64,000 nucleotides of DNA from the NCBI RefSeq assembly GCF_902506105.1, contig NZ_LR733304.1, positions 62,001 through 126,000 on the forward strand. The letters run 5' to 3'. This document shows positions 24,595-32,380 of this stretch, piece after piece. This stretch comes from Aeromicrobium sp. 9AM. Lineage in GTDB: Bacteria > Actinomycetota > Actinomycetes > Propionibacteriales > Nocardioidaceae. The notes under the pieces were generated by a model. It ran no database searches and had not been told where the DNA came from. It worked only from the letters and a program-made list of their open reading frames with translations. A program made the translations under genes and the position numbers. Position 1 is the first letter of the stretch; the number at the start of each line of letters is the position of its first letter.

Positions 24595-25398
24595 TCAGGC
24601 CGTGACGCGGTGCTTGCGGCGTGACACCAGCGCCATCGTGATCGCGCCGATCGCACTGGCGACGACGGTGACCGCGGCGGCCTTGCCGACCTTGGTGTGC
24701 AGGCCGAGCCTGCGGCGCAGCGCGACCGGACGGCCGAAGGCCAGGATCGGCCAGCCGTTGTCCTCGGCGATCCGGCGCAGCGCCTTGTCGGGGTTGACCG
24801 CGAACGGGTGCCCGACGGCCTGCAGCATGGGTGCGTCGGTCTCGGAGTCGGAGTAGGCATACGACTCGGCGAGGTCGTAGCCGCGCTCGGCCGCGAGGCG
24901 TTCCATCGCCACGGCCTTGTTGGGTCCGTACGCATAGAAGTCGACGTCGCCGGTGTAGCGGCCGTTCTCGACCAGCAGGGTCGTGGCGATGACGTGGTCG
25001 ACGCCCAGCATCTCGCCGATCGGCTCGACGACCTCGCTGCCCGACGCCGAGACGATGACAACGTCGCGGCCGGCCGCCTGGTGCTCCTCGATCAGGTCGA
25101 CGGCCTCTTCGTAGACAAGTGGGTCGATGATCGAGTGCAACGTCTCGGCGACGGACTGGCGGACGACCTCGACGTCCCAGCCGGTGACCATCTGGGTGAG
25201 ATAGGCGCGCATGCGCTCGAGCTGGTCGTGGTCGGCGCCGTTGATGCCGAACATGAAGTTGGCGTACGCGCTGCGGAGCACCGCTCGACGGCTGAGCAGC
25301 CCGCCCTGGAAGAACGGCTTGCTGAAGGCAAGCGTGCTCGACTTGGCGATGATGGTCTTGTCCAGGTCGAAGAATGCGGCAGACCTCGTGGGGCTCAC
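24595..25398 (-). CDS. HAD-superfamily IB phosphatase (SerB-like) with C-terminal membrane anchor
   Basis: 267 residues. HAD motif I is 'AAFFDLDKTIIAKSS' (D11, D13), motif II 'VVIVSASGSEVV', motif III Lys in 'YGPNKAVAMERLA' and motif IV 'YAYSDSETDAPML', so it is a complete IB phosphatase. After the domain comes a basic segment and one hydrophobic helix ('AAAVTVVASAIGAITMALV') with a basic tail. This architecture is constant in the gene that sits opposite Ssd/TadA in actinobacteria. Substrate unknown; phosphoserine-like or lipid phosphates are candidates. The GTG follows TATCCT by six bases (leaderless), which fixes the start against the much longer open frame. Confidence 0.88.
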   Translation of the reverse strand: MSPTRSAAFFDLDKTIIAKSSTLAFSKPFFQGGLLSRRAVLRSAYANFMFGINGADHDQLERMRAYLTQMVTGWDVEVVRQSVAETLHSIIDPLVYEEAVDLIEEHQAAGRDVVIVSASGSEVVEPIGEMLGVDHVIATTLLVENGRYTGDVDFYAYGPNKAVAMERLAAERGYDLAESYAYSDSETDAPMLQAVGHPFAVNPDKALRRIAEDNGWPILAFGRPVALRRRLGLHTKVGKAAAVTVVASAIGAITMALVSRRKHRVTA

Positions 25399-25404
25399 CC
25401 GTTC

Positions 25405-25410
25405 AGGATA
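25405..25410 (-). promoter_or_regulatory. Leaderless -10 element (TATCCT) for HAD phosphatase
   Basis: TATCCT on the minus strand, six bases before GTG 25398. Confidence 0.6.
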
Positions 25411-25502
25411 GGCGGGTCCACATCCCAAGGGTCGGCTTCGGCCGTCCACAGGCCTGCCGCGGCGGGTTTCGCCGGCTCGCCGGGGCGGCGACGCTCGTAC
25501 GT

Positions 25503-26543
25503 ATGCCCGACCTCGCTGCTCCCTTGATCGCCACCGCCGACGAGCTGCTGCTGGACGATGCATTGCGCTGGTGCGCCGCGGTCGGAGCCGTGCCAGAGGT
25601 GGCGCCCGACCTCACCGCGACGCGGAGGTCGTGGCGGCAGGCATCGGTCGTGATCGTCGGCGAGGACCTTGCCGGCGACCTCGCTCGCGCTGCCCTGCCG
25701 CGGCGGGAGCACGTCGTCCTCCTGGCGCGAGAGCCGTCGAGGTGGTGGCCCGACGCGGTCGCGCTCGGCGCCGCTGCGGTGTGCGGGATGGACGAGGAGG
25801 AGCGCATCCTCGAGGTGCTGGCCGCGGCGTTGGACGGGCGCGGCGAGGCGTGCCTGGTCAGCATGATCGGCGGATCAGGTGGCGTCGGCGTGTCGACCCT
25901 CTCGGTCGCACTCGCCCTCGTGGCGCAGCGGCGCGGGCTGCGGTCGCTGCTGTTCGACGCCGACCCGCTCGGCGGTGGTCTGGAGCTGCTGATGGGAGCC
26001 GAGCGTGCCGAGGGACTGAGGTGGCACGACTTCGATGCGACCCGTGGCCGGCTCAGCGCGGGGTCGCTGGCCGACGTACTGCCGGTGCACCACGGCGTGT
26101 CGACCCTGTCGTGGGACCGCACGGGCACAGCCCTCCTGCCGCCTGCGGTCCCATCGGTCCTCACGGCGGCGGTGCGGGGCTTCGACCTGGTCGTGGCTGA
26201 CGTGCCGCGACATCTCGATGACTTCGGCGTCGACATCGTCGGCCGGTCGGTGCTCACCGTGCTGGTCGTGGCCGAGGACGTCTGCGGCGTGGGTGCCGCG
26301 CGGCACGTTCTCGACCGGCTGCAGCAGGCCGCCTCGTCGATCGTGGTGATCAGCGTGGGCCGACCCGGTGGCATCGGTCCGGCGGCGGTGTCCGACGCGC
26401 TGGGTCTGCCGGTGCTGGTGCGACACCGGGTCGACCGTCGCATCCGCGCGGCCGTCGATCGCGGCCTGGGCCCCGGACGCTCCCGGCCGGCTCGGCGTAC
26501 GACGTCCGCCCTCCTCGACACCCTCGGGTTGGAGAAGTCATGA
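25503..26543 (+). CDS. CpaE/Ssd-like MinD-family ATPase of the Tad locus
   Basis: 346 residues. The N-terminal 120 residues form a receiver-like domain without phosphorylation site ('LIATADELLLDDALRWCAAVG'). A deviant Walker A 'GGSGGVGVSTLSVALALVAQRRG', then 'LLFDADPLGGGLELLMG' and 'DLVVADVPRHLDDFG', mark a ParA/MinD-type ATPase. Family: actinobacterial CpaE homologue of the helicase/secretion neighbourhood, also called septum site-determining protein Ssd; CpaE localises Tad pili in Caulobacter. ATG 25503 is the first in the frame that avoids overlap with the divergent HAD gene. It overlaps tadA by ATGA. Confidence 0.88.
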   Translation: MPDLAAPLIATADELLLDDALRWCAAVGAVPEVAPDLTATRRSWRQASVVIVGEDLAGDLARAALPRREHVVLLAREPSRWWPDAVALGAAAVCGMDEEERILEVLAAALDGRGEACLVSMIGGSGGVGVSTLSVALALVAQRRGLRSLLFDADPLGGGLELLMGAERAEGLRWHDFDATRGRLSAGSLADVLPVHHGVSTLSWDRTGTALLPPAVPSVLTAAVRGFDLVVADVPRHLDDFGVDIVGRSVLTVLVVAEDVCGVGAARHVLDRLQQAASSIVVISVGRPGGIGPAAVSDALGLPVLVRHRVDRRIRAAVDRGLGPGRSRPARRTTSALLDTLGLEKS

Positions 26544-27682
26544 ATGAGCTGCCGATCCTCGAGCGCGTACGACGGCGGCTGGCTGCCGGCACCTCCGAGC
26601 CGACGCCGCACACCGTGGCGGCGGCTCTTCGCGCGGAGCACCACGTGGCGGGCAGCGGCACGGTCCTGGCCCTGGTCGACCAGCTCCGCAGCGAGACCCG
26701 CGGTGCCGGGCTCCTCGACCCGTTGCTGACGACTCCGGACGTCACCGATGTGCTCGTCAACGGGCCCGACGAGGTCTACCTCGACCGCGGCCGGGGCTTG
26801 GAGAAGACTGCCGTGCGGTTCGCCGACGAGGAGTCCGTACGTCGATTGGCCCAGCGACTCGCCGCCCAGGCCGGGCGCAGGCTCGATGACGCGAGCCCAT
26901 GGGTCGACGCGCGTCTCGGCGACGGCACCCGGTTGCACGCGGTCCTGGCTCCGTTGGCCCGCCCGGGCACGCTGATCTCGCTGCGGGTGCCGGCGCGACG
27001 GAGCTTCTCGTTGGCCGAGCTGCGGGCCGCCGGTTCGCTCACCGATGAGACCGCCGAGGTGCTGCAGCGCGTCGTTGCCGCTCGGGCGGCGTTCGTGGTG
27101 ACCGGCGGCACGGGGTCGGGCAAGACGACGCTGCTGGCTGCGCTGCTGGCCGAGGTCGACCCGGCCGAACGCCTCGTGATCGTCGAGGACGCTACCGAGC
27201 TGAGGCCCGATCATCCGCACGTCGTCGGTCTCGAGGCGCGGCCGGCCAACGTCGAGGGCGCCGGGCTGGTGACCGTCCGCGACCTCGTACGCCAAGCGCT
27301 CCGCATGCGCCCCGACCGGCTCGTCGTGGGCGAGGTGCGTGGTGCCGAGGTCGTGGATCTGTTGGCCGCTCTCAACACCGGTCACGAGGGCGGGTGCGGC
27401 ACGTTGCACGCCAACTCGACGGTCGACGTGCCGGCCCGGTTCGAGGCGCTCGGGGTCGCAGCCGGGCTGCCGCGCGAGGCGGTGCACAGCCAGCTTGCGT
27501 CGAGCCTCGACCTGGTCATTCACCTCGCAAGGGGGCGTGAGGGCGTCCGGCAGGTCGAGCAGATCGCGGTCCTCCAGCGGGATCGCGATGGACTGGTCAC
27601 CTGCCTCCCCGCCCTGTCGTCCGGGAGCGGCGGGGTCGAGAGGGGACCTGGTCATGAGCGGCTCGAGCTGGTGCTGGGGTGA
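26540..27682 (+). CDS. tadA: TadA/CpaF secretion ATPase
   Basis: 380 residues, T2SS/T4P 'VirB11-type' ATPase. An N-terminal helical domain is followed by 'DVTDVLVNGPDEVYLDRG', Walker A 'TGGTGSGKTTLLAAL' (about 188-201), the Asp box 'IVEDATEL', Walker B 'RPDRLVVGEVRGAEV' and the His box 'GHEGGCGTLHANS'. It powers assembly of Flp/Tad pili or a related secretion system at the cytoplasmic face. It is coupled by overlaps to Ssd upstream and TadB downstream. The C-terminus is extended by a short Gly/Ser-rich tail. Confidence 0.94.
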   Translation: MNELPILERVRRRLAAGTSEPTPHTVAAALRAEHHVAGSGTVLALVDQLRSETRGAGLLDPLLTTPDVTDVLVNGPDEVYLDRGRGLEKTAVRFADEESVRRLAQRLAAQAGRRLDDASPWVDARLGDGTRLHAVLAPLARPGTLISLRVPARRSFSLAELRAAGSLTDETAEVLQRVVAARAAFVVTGGTGSGKTTLLAALLAEVDPAERLVIVEDATELRPDHPHVVGLEARPANVEGAGLVTVRDLVRQALRMRPDRLVVGEVRGAEVVDLLAALNTGHEGGCGTLHANSTVDVPARFEALGVAAGLPREAVHSQLASSLDLVIHLARGREGVRQVEQIAVLQRDRDGLVTCLPALSSGSGGVERGPGHERLELVLG

Positions 27683-28479
27683 CGGTGCTGGCCGCGCTCC
27701 TCATCGCAGGTGCGGTCTGGTTGTGGCACCCGCCCGGCCAGTGGATCGTCCGGCACCGATTGGAGGTCGCGGTGGCCCGGCGTTCGCCCCCGCGACCGGC
27801 CATGCTCGTCGCAGCGCTGATCGCTGTGGCGTGGGGCTCCGGCCGGGTCGGCATCTCCGGGCCGCACGTCATCCTCGTGGCCACGATCGTCGCGATTAGC
27901 GTGTTCGGCGTCCGCCAGTGGCGTGCCTCGGCCCGTCGCACCCGTTTGCGTGAGCGGCGCCGTCTCGTGTCCGAGGCCATCGGCCTGATGTCGGCCGAGC
28001 TGCGCGCGGGGATCCTTCCGCAACGAGCGCTCAGTGGTCTGGCAGCGGAGTTCGACGTCCTCGCTCCCGCTGCGCACGCAGCCGAGCTCGGCGGCGACGT
28101 CCCGGCAGCCCTGCGCCTTGCTGCCGATGAGACGGGTGCCGAGCTGCTCGGCGAGCTCGCCGGCGCGTGGCTCGTGGCCGAACGGTCCGGCGCGCCACTG
28201 GCCCGTGTGCTGGACCGGCTCGAGGAGACCGCGCGAGGAGATCTCGAGCTCGAGCGAGAAGTCGAGTCGGGCCTGGCTCCCGCCCGGGCGACGGGCCGCC
28301 TGATGGCGGTGCTGCCGGTCTTCGGGCTGGCGCTCGGATCGGGGATGGGTGGAGACCCGGTCGCGATCCTCACCGGCACCTATCCGGGCGTCCTGTGCCT
28401 GGCGTCCGGATGTGCTCTTGCCTGCGCTGGGGTCGCCTGGGTCGAGCGCATCGCCATCGGTGCAGAGGCAGAGTCGTGA
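27679..28479 (+). CDS. tadB: TadB-like inner-membrane platform protein (T2SSF domain)
   Basis: 266 residues. Two N-terminal hydrophobic segments, a cytoplasmic T2SSF bundle ('LRERRRLVSEAIGLMSAELRAGILPQRAL', 'LVAERSGAPLARVLDRLEETARGD') and two C-terminal helices ('MAVLPVFGLALGSGMGG', 'PGVLCLASGCALACAGVAWVERI') give the TadB/GspF layout. It begins with GTG overlapping the TadA stop. It should form the platform on which the ATPase works, together with TadC. Confidence 0.88.
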   Translation: MTVLAALLIAGAVWLWHPPGQWIVRHRLEVAVARRSPPRPAMLVAALIAVAWGSGRVGISGPHVILVATIVAISVFGVRQWRASARRTRLRERRRLVSEAIGLMSAELRAGILPQRALSGLAAEFDVLAPAAHAAELGGDVPAALRLAADETGAELLGELAGAWLVAERSGAPLARVLDRLEETARGDLELEREVESGLAPARATGRLMAVLPVFGLALGSGMGGDPVAILTGTYPGVLCLASGCALACAGVAWVERIAIGAEAES

Positions 28480-29174
28480 TTCCCGCCGTGCTGTTCGGCC
28501 TCGCCGTCTGGTTCCTCGTGCCGGCGTCCACGACCGCCCGGCAGCGCGCCCTCTTCGGTGGACAGGAGTCGACCGGTCGTCTCAACCTGGCCGTGGTCGC
28601 TGCGGCGCTGACCCCCGTGGCAGCCTTCGTGATGCTCGGCCTGCCGCTGGGTCCGTTGATCGGCCTCGGCCTCGCGCCCGTCGTCCACCGATCAATGAGC
28701 CGGCTCGAGACGGCCGCTGCGCGCCGGCGGAGTGCGCAGATCGCGGCACAGCTGCCGACGGCGCTCGACCTCATGGTCGCCGCGCTCGAGGTCGGACGAC
28801 CACCCGTGACGGCGTTCGCGCTGGCCGCTGAAGCGACGGCGGACCCGCTCGGCTCCGAGCTCGGACTGGTCGCGGGGCGCCTGGCCATCGCCGGCGACTC
28901 CGAGGCCGTGTGGCGCACGTTGGCCACCGACCGATCACTCGCCCCCGTGGGCCGGGCGTTCCGTCGGGCCGCGTCCTCTGGCATGCCGGTCGCGCACGTC
29001 GTGTCTGGTGTGGCGGACGACCTGCGACGTGAGCGCCGGGCCGCCCGTCGCGAGCGCAGTCGAAAGGTCGCCGTGCGTACGGCTGCGCCGCTCGGCGCCT
29101 GCTTCCTGCCGGCGTTCTTCCTGATCGGGATCGTCCCGACGATCATCGCGACGTTCCGCTCGTTCAGCTTCTGA
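28476..29174 (+). CDS. tadC: TadC-like inner-membrane platform protein (T2SSF domain)
   Basis: 232 residues starting with GTG in the TadB stop. Hydrophobic N-terminus, T2SSF part 'IAAQLPTALDLMVAALEVGRPPVTAFALAAEATADPLGSELGLVAGRLAIAG', and a final membrane helix 'LGACFLPAFFLIGIVPTIIATF', the diagnostic 'P(A/S)F.L.GI.P' ending of TadB/C proteins. It pairs with TadB. Members in actinobacteria are shorter than proteobacterial TadC (about 300-330). Confidence 0.88.
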   Translation: MIPAVLFGLAVWFLVPASTTARQRALFGGQESTGRLNLAVVAAALTPVAAFVMLGLPLGPLIGLGLAPVVHRSMSRLETAAARRRSAQIAAQLPTALDLMVAALEVGRPPVTAFALAAEATADPLGSELGLVAGRLAIAGDSEAVWRTLATDRSLAPVGRAFRRAASSGMPVAHVVSGVADDLRRERRAARRERSRKVAVRTAAPLGACFLPAFFLIGIVPTIIATFRSFSF

Positions 29175-29288
29175 GTCCACAGCGAGCGAGCCCACCTTGG
29201 GTTGTCCCCAGCCGCCAAGCAGCGCCGCAATTCATGGTGCACCTTTCGCATCTTCTTTCGACCGATTCATCCATTGAAAGGACTCCAC

Positions 29289-29462
29289 ATGAAGCAGCTC
29301 CTGCACCGCGGCGAGCGAGGCATGACGACCGCCGAGTACACGGTCGGCACGTTGGGCGCCTGCACGATCGGCGGCGTGCTCGTCAAGATCGGGCAGTCGC
29401 CCTGGTTCGGCGACCTCGTCAAGGACTTGATCGAAAAGATCCCCGACATCGTGCCGTTCTGA
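29289..29462 (+). CDS. DUF4244 Flp-pilin-like peptide 1
   Basis: 57 residues. A basic leader ends in 'GERG', then M-T-T-A-E-Y at +1 to +6: Glu5 and Tyr6 are the hallmarks of Flp-type prepilins cut after Gly by a prepilin peptidase. The hydrophobic segment 'TVGTLGACTIGGVLVKIG' and a short amphipathic tail follow. GAAAGGA lies nine bases before the ATG. This is likely the pilin or pseudopilin of the Tad machine. No prepilin peptidase gene is visible in the window. Confidence 0.85.
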   Translation: MKQLLHRGERGMTTAEYTVGTLGACTIGGVLVKIGQSPWFGDLVKDLIEKIPDIVPF

Positions 29463-29523
29463 CCGTCCCGGTCCGGGGCGGCGGTCTCGTCGCCCCGGAC
29501 CCCCACCACCGAAGGGTTTCACC

Positions 29524-29742
29524 ATGTTCCACCACGACGACCGCGGCATGGCGACCGCGGAATACACCGTCGGCACCTTGGGTGCCGTCATGATCGGCGC
29601 CGTGCTCTATCGACTGGGCCTCCTCGACAGCGACAACCCGTGGATGGAGTCCTTCAGGGCGATCCTCGAACGGGCGCTCGGCTGGGGGACCTTGCGCGAC
29701 ATGTTCGACCACCTTCCCCGTTTCGGCATCCGGGCCGGATGA
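29524..29742 (+). CDS. DUF4244 Flp-pilin-like peptide 2
   Basis: 72 residues, paralogue of the preceding peptide: 'DDRG/MATAEYTVGTLGAVMIGAVLYRLG' again places E at +5 and Y at +6 after the processing Gly. Its mature tail is longer ('NPWMESFRAILERALGWGTLRDMFDHL'). The conserved DNA around codons for 'TAEYTVGTLGA' shows recent duplication. It overlaps TadE by four bases. Two similar subunits could make a major and a minor pilin. Confidence 0.85.
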   Translation: MFHHDDRGMATAEYTVGTLGAVMIGAVLYRLGLLDSDNPWMESFRAILERALGWGTLRDMFDHLPRFGIRAG

Positions 29743-30089
29743 GGCGAGAGCGCGGGATGGTCACTGCGGAGCTGGCGATGATCGCCCCGTTCGCGGTCGC
29801 CTTCGCGTTCCTGCTGCTCTGGATCATCTCCTTGGGGCTGACCCAGATCCGCATCACGGACGCGTCGCGTGAGGCGGCTCGCATGATCGCCCGAGGCGAG
29901 GCTGTGCAGGACGCCAAGGACGTCGCCCGGCGGCACGCACCGGCCGGCGCCAAGGTCTCGGTCGACACCGATTCCGGCACGGTCACGGTGACCGTGACAG
30001 CCAGGTCGCGCATGCCGCTGCCCTACTTCTCGTCGGTGGGCTCCCAGACGATGGAGGCCGACTCCGTGGCGACCGTGGAGTCACCGTGA
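29739..30089 (+). CDS. tadE: TadE-like pseudopilin
   Basis: 116 residues. 'RRERG/MVTAELAMIAPFAVAFAFLLLWIISLGLTQIRITDASREAARMIARGE' is the TadE signature: processing Gly, Glu at +5, a long hydrophobic helix, then the 'DASREAAR' region. It overlaps pilin 2 upstream (ATGA) and the TadG-like gene downstream. TadE proteins are minor pseudopilins needed for pilus assembly. Confidence 0.9.
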   Translation: MRRERGMVTAELAMIAPFAVAFAFLLLWIISLGLTQIRITDASREAARMIARGEAVQDAKDVARRHAPAGAKVSVDTDSGTVTVTVTARSRMPLPYFSSVGSQTMEADSVATVESP

Positions 30090-30445
30090 CGTCGCGACCG
30101 GAGCGCGGAGCGGTGACGATGGCTGCGGCTGCGATCGCCGTGATGCTGGTGGTGGCCGGCCTCGTCATCACCGAGATGGCGGGGCTGGTCAGGTTGCGTC
30201 ACCGGGTCGCGGCGGCCGCGGACCTGGCGGCGCTGTCGGCTTCCCAGGCCAGTGTCGGTGGCGACGACGCCTGCGCGGCCGCCCGGCGGATCGCGGAGCG
30301 CAACGGCGCCACGGTCCTGACCTGTCGGATGGACTTCGACGTCGCCACGATCACGGCCCGCGCCACGAGCCGCACCTGGTGGGGTCACAGGTGGGCTTTC
30401 GAGCAGAAGGCGCGCGCCGCCCCGGACTTCTATCTGCCGAACTAG
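30086..30445 (+). CDS. TadG/TadE-like secreted protein (helicase/secretion neighbourhood)
   Basis: 119 residues. 'RPERG/AVTMAAAAIAVMLVVAGLVITEMAGLVRLRHRVAAAADLAALSAS' has the prepilin-like layout and the 'AAADLAALSAA' segment of Rv3654c-type proteins, the family named TadE-like of the DECH helicase neighbourhood. Unlike its neighbours it lacks Glu at +5. Two Cys (in 'DACAAARR' and 'VLTCRMD') probably form a disulphide after export. The GTG overlaps the TadE stop; the stop overlaps the convergent transporter by four bases. Confidence 0.82.
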   Translation: MTSRPERGAVTMAAAAIAVMLVVAGLVITEMAGLVRLRHRVAAAADLAALSASQASVGGDDACAAARRIAERNGATVLTCRMDFDVATITARATSRTWWGHRWAFEQKARAAPDFYLPN

Positions 30446-31749
30446 GCCTTGGACTCGCCAAGTCGTGGACTCGGCAGCTCGCTCGGGGATTGAGTGGGCG
30501 CCGGCAGGTGGTGCAGCCGGGCGAGGGGAGTGCGCAAGATCGCGAGGCACGCGACGAGGTGGATCGCCGCCATCAGGGCGATGGTCGGGCGGAGTCCGAT
30601 CTGCTCGCCGAGCACGCCCGCCACCGCTGCGGCGACCGGCATCGTGCCGTAGTTGATCACCTGGCTCGCGGTGGTGGCCCGTCCCATCAGCGCGCCCGGC
30701 ACGTACTGCTGACGCCAGGCGTTGCGAATGACGTTGCCGGACACCACGAACAGCCCGACGAGGAACAGCCCGGCGACCAGCCAGGCGATCTGCCAACCCG
30801 GGCGGGCGAGCGGCAGCAGGAGTGTGGTTGGTCCGGAGGCGACCAGCAACCAGGTCGAGGCGCGGCCCGAGCCGAGGCGTTGCGACACCCGGCGGGCGAA
30901 GGCCGCGCCGAGCAACCCGCCGACACTGCCGGTCATCATGACGAAGCCGACCGCCGAAGCCGGCAGGTCGAGCTCGTCCACCATGAACAGCACGAGCAAC
31001 GTCGTGAATCCGGTCAGCCCGAAGTTGGACATCCCGCCGATGATGGTCAGGGGTCGTAGGTACGGATCGCGGGCGACGTAGGCAACGCCTGATCGGATGC
31101 GCATGCGCAACGACTCGGAGTCCTCGTCCGGGACCGTGGCCTCTGCTGACGGGTGGATGCGCGAGAGGCACAGAGCCGAGACCAGGTAGCTCACGGCGTC
31201 GACGGCGATGCCGCCTGCCGCGGTCAGGAACTGTGCCATCAGACCTCCGGCGCCGGGTCCTACCACCTGCATCGCCGACTCGGTGCCGAACATCCGCCCG
31301 TTGGCCCGCTCGAGGTGGCGGGCTTCCACGATGTCGGGGATGAGCTTGCCGTAGGCCGTGCGGAAGAACACGGCGCATGTCCCGTTGGCCAGCGCGACCC
31401 CGACGAGCTGGGCCAGGGTCAGGGTGTCGGTGGCCCACGCGACCGGGACGCTCGCCAGCGCCGCGGCGGCGACCAGGTCCGAGGTGATCATGACCCGGCG
31501 CGGCGGCAGTCGGTCGACCCAGGCGCCGGCCGGCAGGCCGATGACGAGCCACGGCAACCAGGTCGCCGCGGTCAACGCCCCCATCCAGCCGGGGCCGGCA
31601 TTGAACCCGACGACGGCGAGCAGCGGCAGCAGGACGGCGGTCGTGGCGTTGCCGAGGAGGCTGACGCCCTCGCCGAGCCAGAGCAGGTTGAAGTTCCGGT
31701 TCTGCCTCAGCGACGTTGCTTCGGCGACCGGTGTCGGAGTCGGGGTCAT
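30442..31749 (-). CDS. MFS drug-type exporter (MFS_3 / enterobactin-exporter-like)
   Basis: 435 residues, about twelve helices. 'NRNFNLLWLGEGVSLLGNATTAVLLPLLAVV' opens it and the A-type loop 'GAWVDRLPPRRVMITSDLV' marks the MFS signature. 'YGKLIPDIVEARHLERANGR' is typical of the EntS/tetronasin-macrolide subgroup. Likely exports a hydrophobic compound. The ATG overlaps the TGA of the upstream regulator gene on the same strand, so regulator and pump form one operon that the regulator should control. Confidence 0.88.
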   Translation of the reverse strand: MTPTPTPVAEATSLRQNRNFNLLWLGEGVSLLGNATTAVLLPLLAVVGFNAGPGWMGALTAATWLPWLVIGLPAGAWVDRLPPRRVMITSDLVAAAALASVPVAWATDTLTLAQLVGVALANGTCAVFFRTAYGKLIPDIVEARHLERANGRMFGTESAMQVVGPGAGGLMAQFLTAAGGIAVDAVSYLVSALCLSRIHPSAEATVPDEDSESLRMRIRSGVAYVARDPYLRPLTIIGGMSNFGLTGFTTLLVLFMVDELDLPASAVGFVMMTGSVGGLLGAAFARRVSQRLGSGRASTWLLVASGPTTLLLPLARPGWQIAWLVAGLFLVGLFVVSGNVIRNAWRQQYVPGALMGRATTASQVINYGTMPVAAAVAGVLGEQIGLRPTIALMAAIHLVACLAILRTPLARLHHLPAPTQSPSELPSPRLGESKA

Positions 31750-32330
31750 GGCTGGCTCGGGAATCCCCGGCTGTAGACGAAGACCGGCTCTAGCTCGGCG
31801 TCATCGTCGACGGGTCGGTCCTGCCAGCGTTGGACCAGCTCGACGATCTCGGCGCTCATCTCGTGCAGCTCGGCGGGCGTCAGGTGCAACCAGTTCTGGG
31901 TCGCGAACGCTGCGTCAGCCCATGCGCCAGCCGGCTCGTGGCTGTCGAGCCACTCGTGCGTACGCGCGACTTGCCGGTTGAAGTGCGCGGACTCGGCGGC
32001 GGCCGCGGTCGTGGCGGCGACCGGATCGTCGGCGAAGTCGGACGACGTCCACGACCAACCGGTGTTGACCAGGCGCCACCAGCGCTCACGGCGGTCCCGG
32101 GCGAGCTCGGGCACCTCCTCGACGACCTTGACCTCGGACAGCACCTTGAGGTGGTGGCTGACGCTGCCGACGGCCTGGCCGGTGCGTTGCGACAGGGCCG
32201 AGGCGGTGGAGGGACCGTCGACCTTGAGCGCGTCGATCAGCCGCGCCCGAAAGGGATGGGCCATGGCGCTCAGCACTGCAGCTTCGGTGATCCGGCGGAT
32301 GCCCGGTCGGAGCTCCTCTGATTCGCTCAT
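31746..32330 (-). CDS. ArsR-type winged-helix transcriptional regulator
   Basis: 194 residues. The winged helix occupies the first 90 residues: 'AVLSAMAHPFRARLIDALKVDGPSTASALSQRTGQAVGSVSHHLKVLSEVKVVEE', an HTH_20/ArsR-like domain with the recognition helix around 'GSVSHHLKVL'. No metal-binding CxC is present; the C-terminal half (Trp- and Ala-rich) probably binds a small ligand. It lies upstream of and overlaps the pump gene. The ATG at 32330 is chosen because the domain starts right after it. A palindromic/direct-repeat site lies 15 bases upstream. Confidence 0.87.
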   Translation of the reverse strand: MSESEELRPGIRRITEAAVLSAMAHPFRARLIDALKVDGPSTASALSQRTGQAVGSVSHHLKVLSEVKVVEEVPELARDRRERWWRLVNTGWSWTSSDFADDPVAATTAAAAESAHFNRQVARTHEWLDSHEPAGAWADAAFATQNWLHLTPAELHEMSAEIVELVQRWQDRPVDDDAELEPVFVYSRGFPSQP

Positions 32331-32344
32331 TCGCCCACCATAAG

Positions 32345-32378
32345 TCCACAAGAGTAGTTGTACAAGAGTTCTTGTGGA
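32345..32378. promoter_or_regulatory. Putative operator of the ArsR-type regulator
   Basis: TCCACAAGA (32345-32353) and its complement TCTTGTGGA (32370-32378) flank a central palindrome TTGTACAA (32358-32365). ACAAGAGT also occurs as a direct repeat at 32348 and 32362, fourteen bases apart. It is the only A/T-rich stretch nearby and lies between the helicase stop and the regulator ATG, so autoregulation is likely. Confidence 0.6.
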
Positions 32379-32380
32379 AC

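Noticed and set aside
24422..24856. Frame of 144 codons starting in the gap between cassette and HAD gene
   Set aside because: Its second half is antisense to the HAD gene, there is no ribosome-binding site or -10, and the residues show no hydrophobic or domain pattern.
25403..27655. Open frame of 750 codons on the minus strand
   Set aside because: Antisense to ssd and tadA, with low-complexity composition and no start signal.
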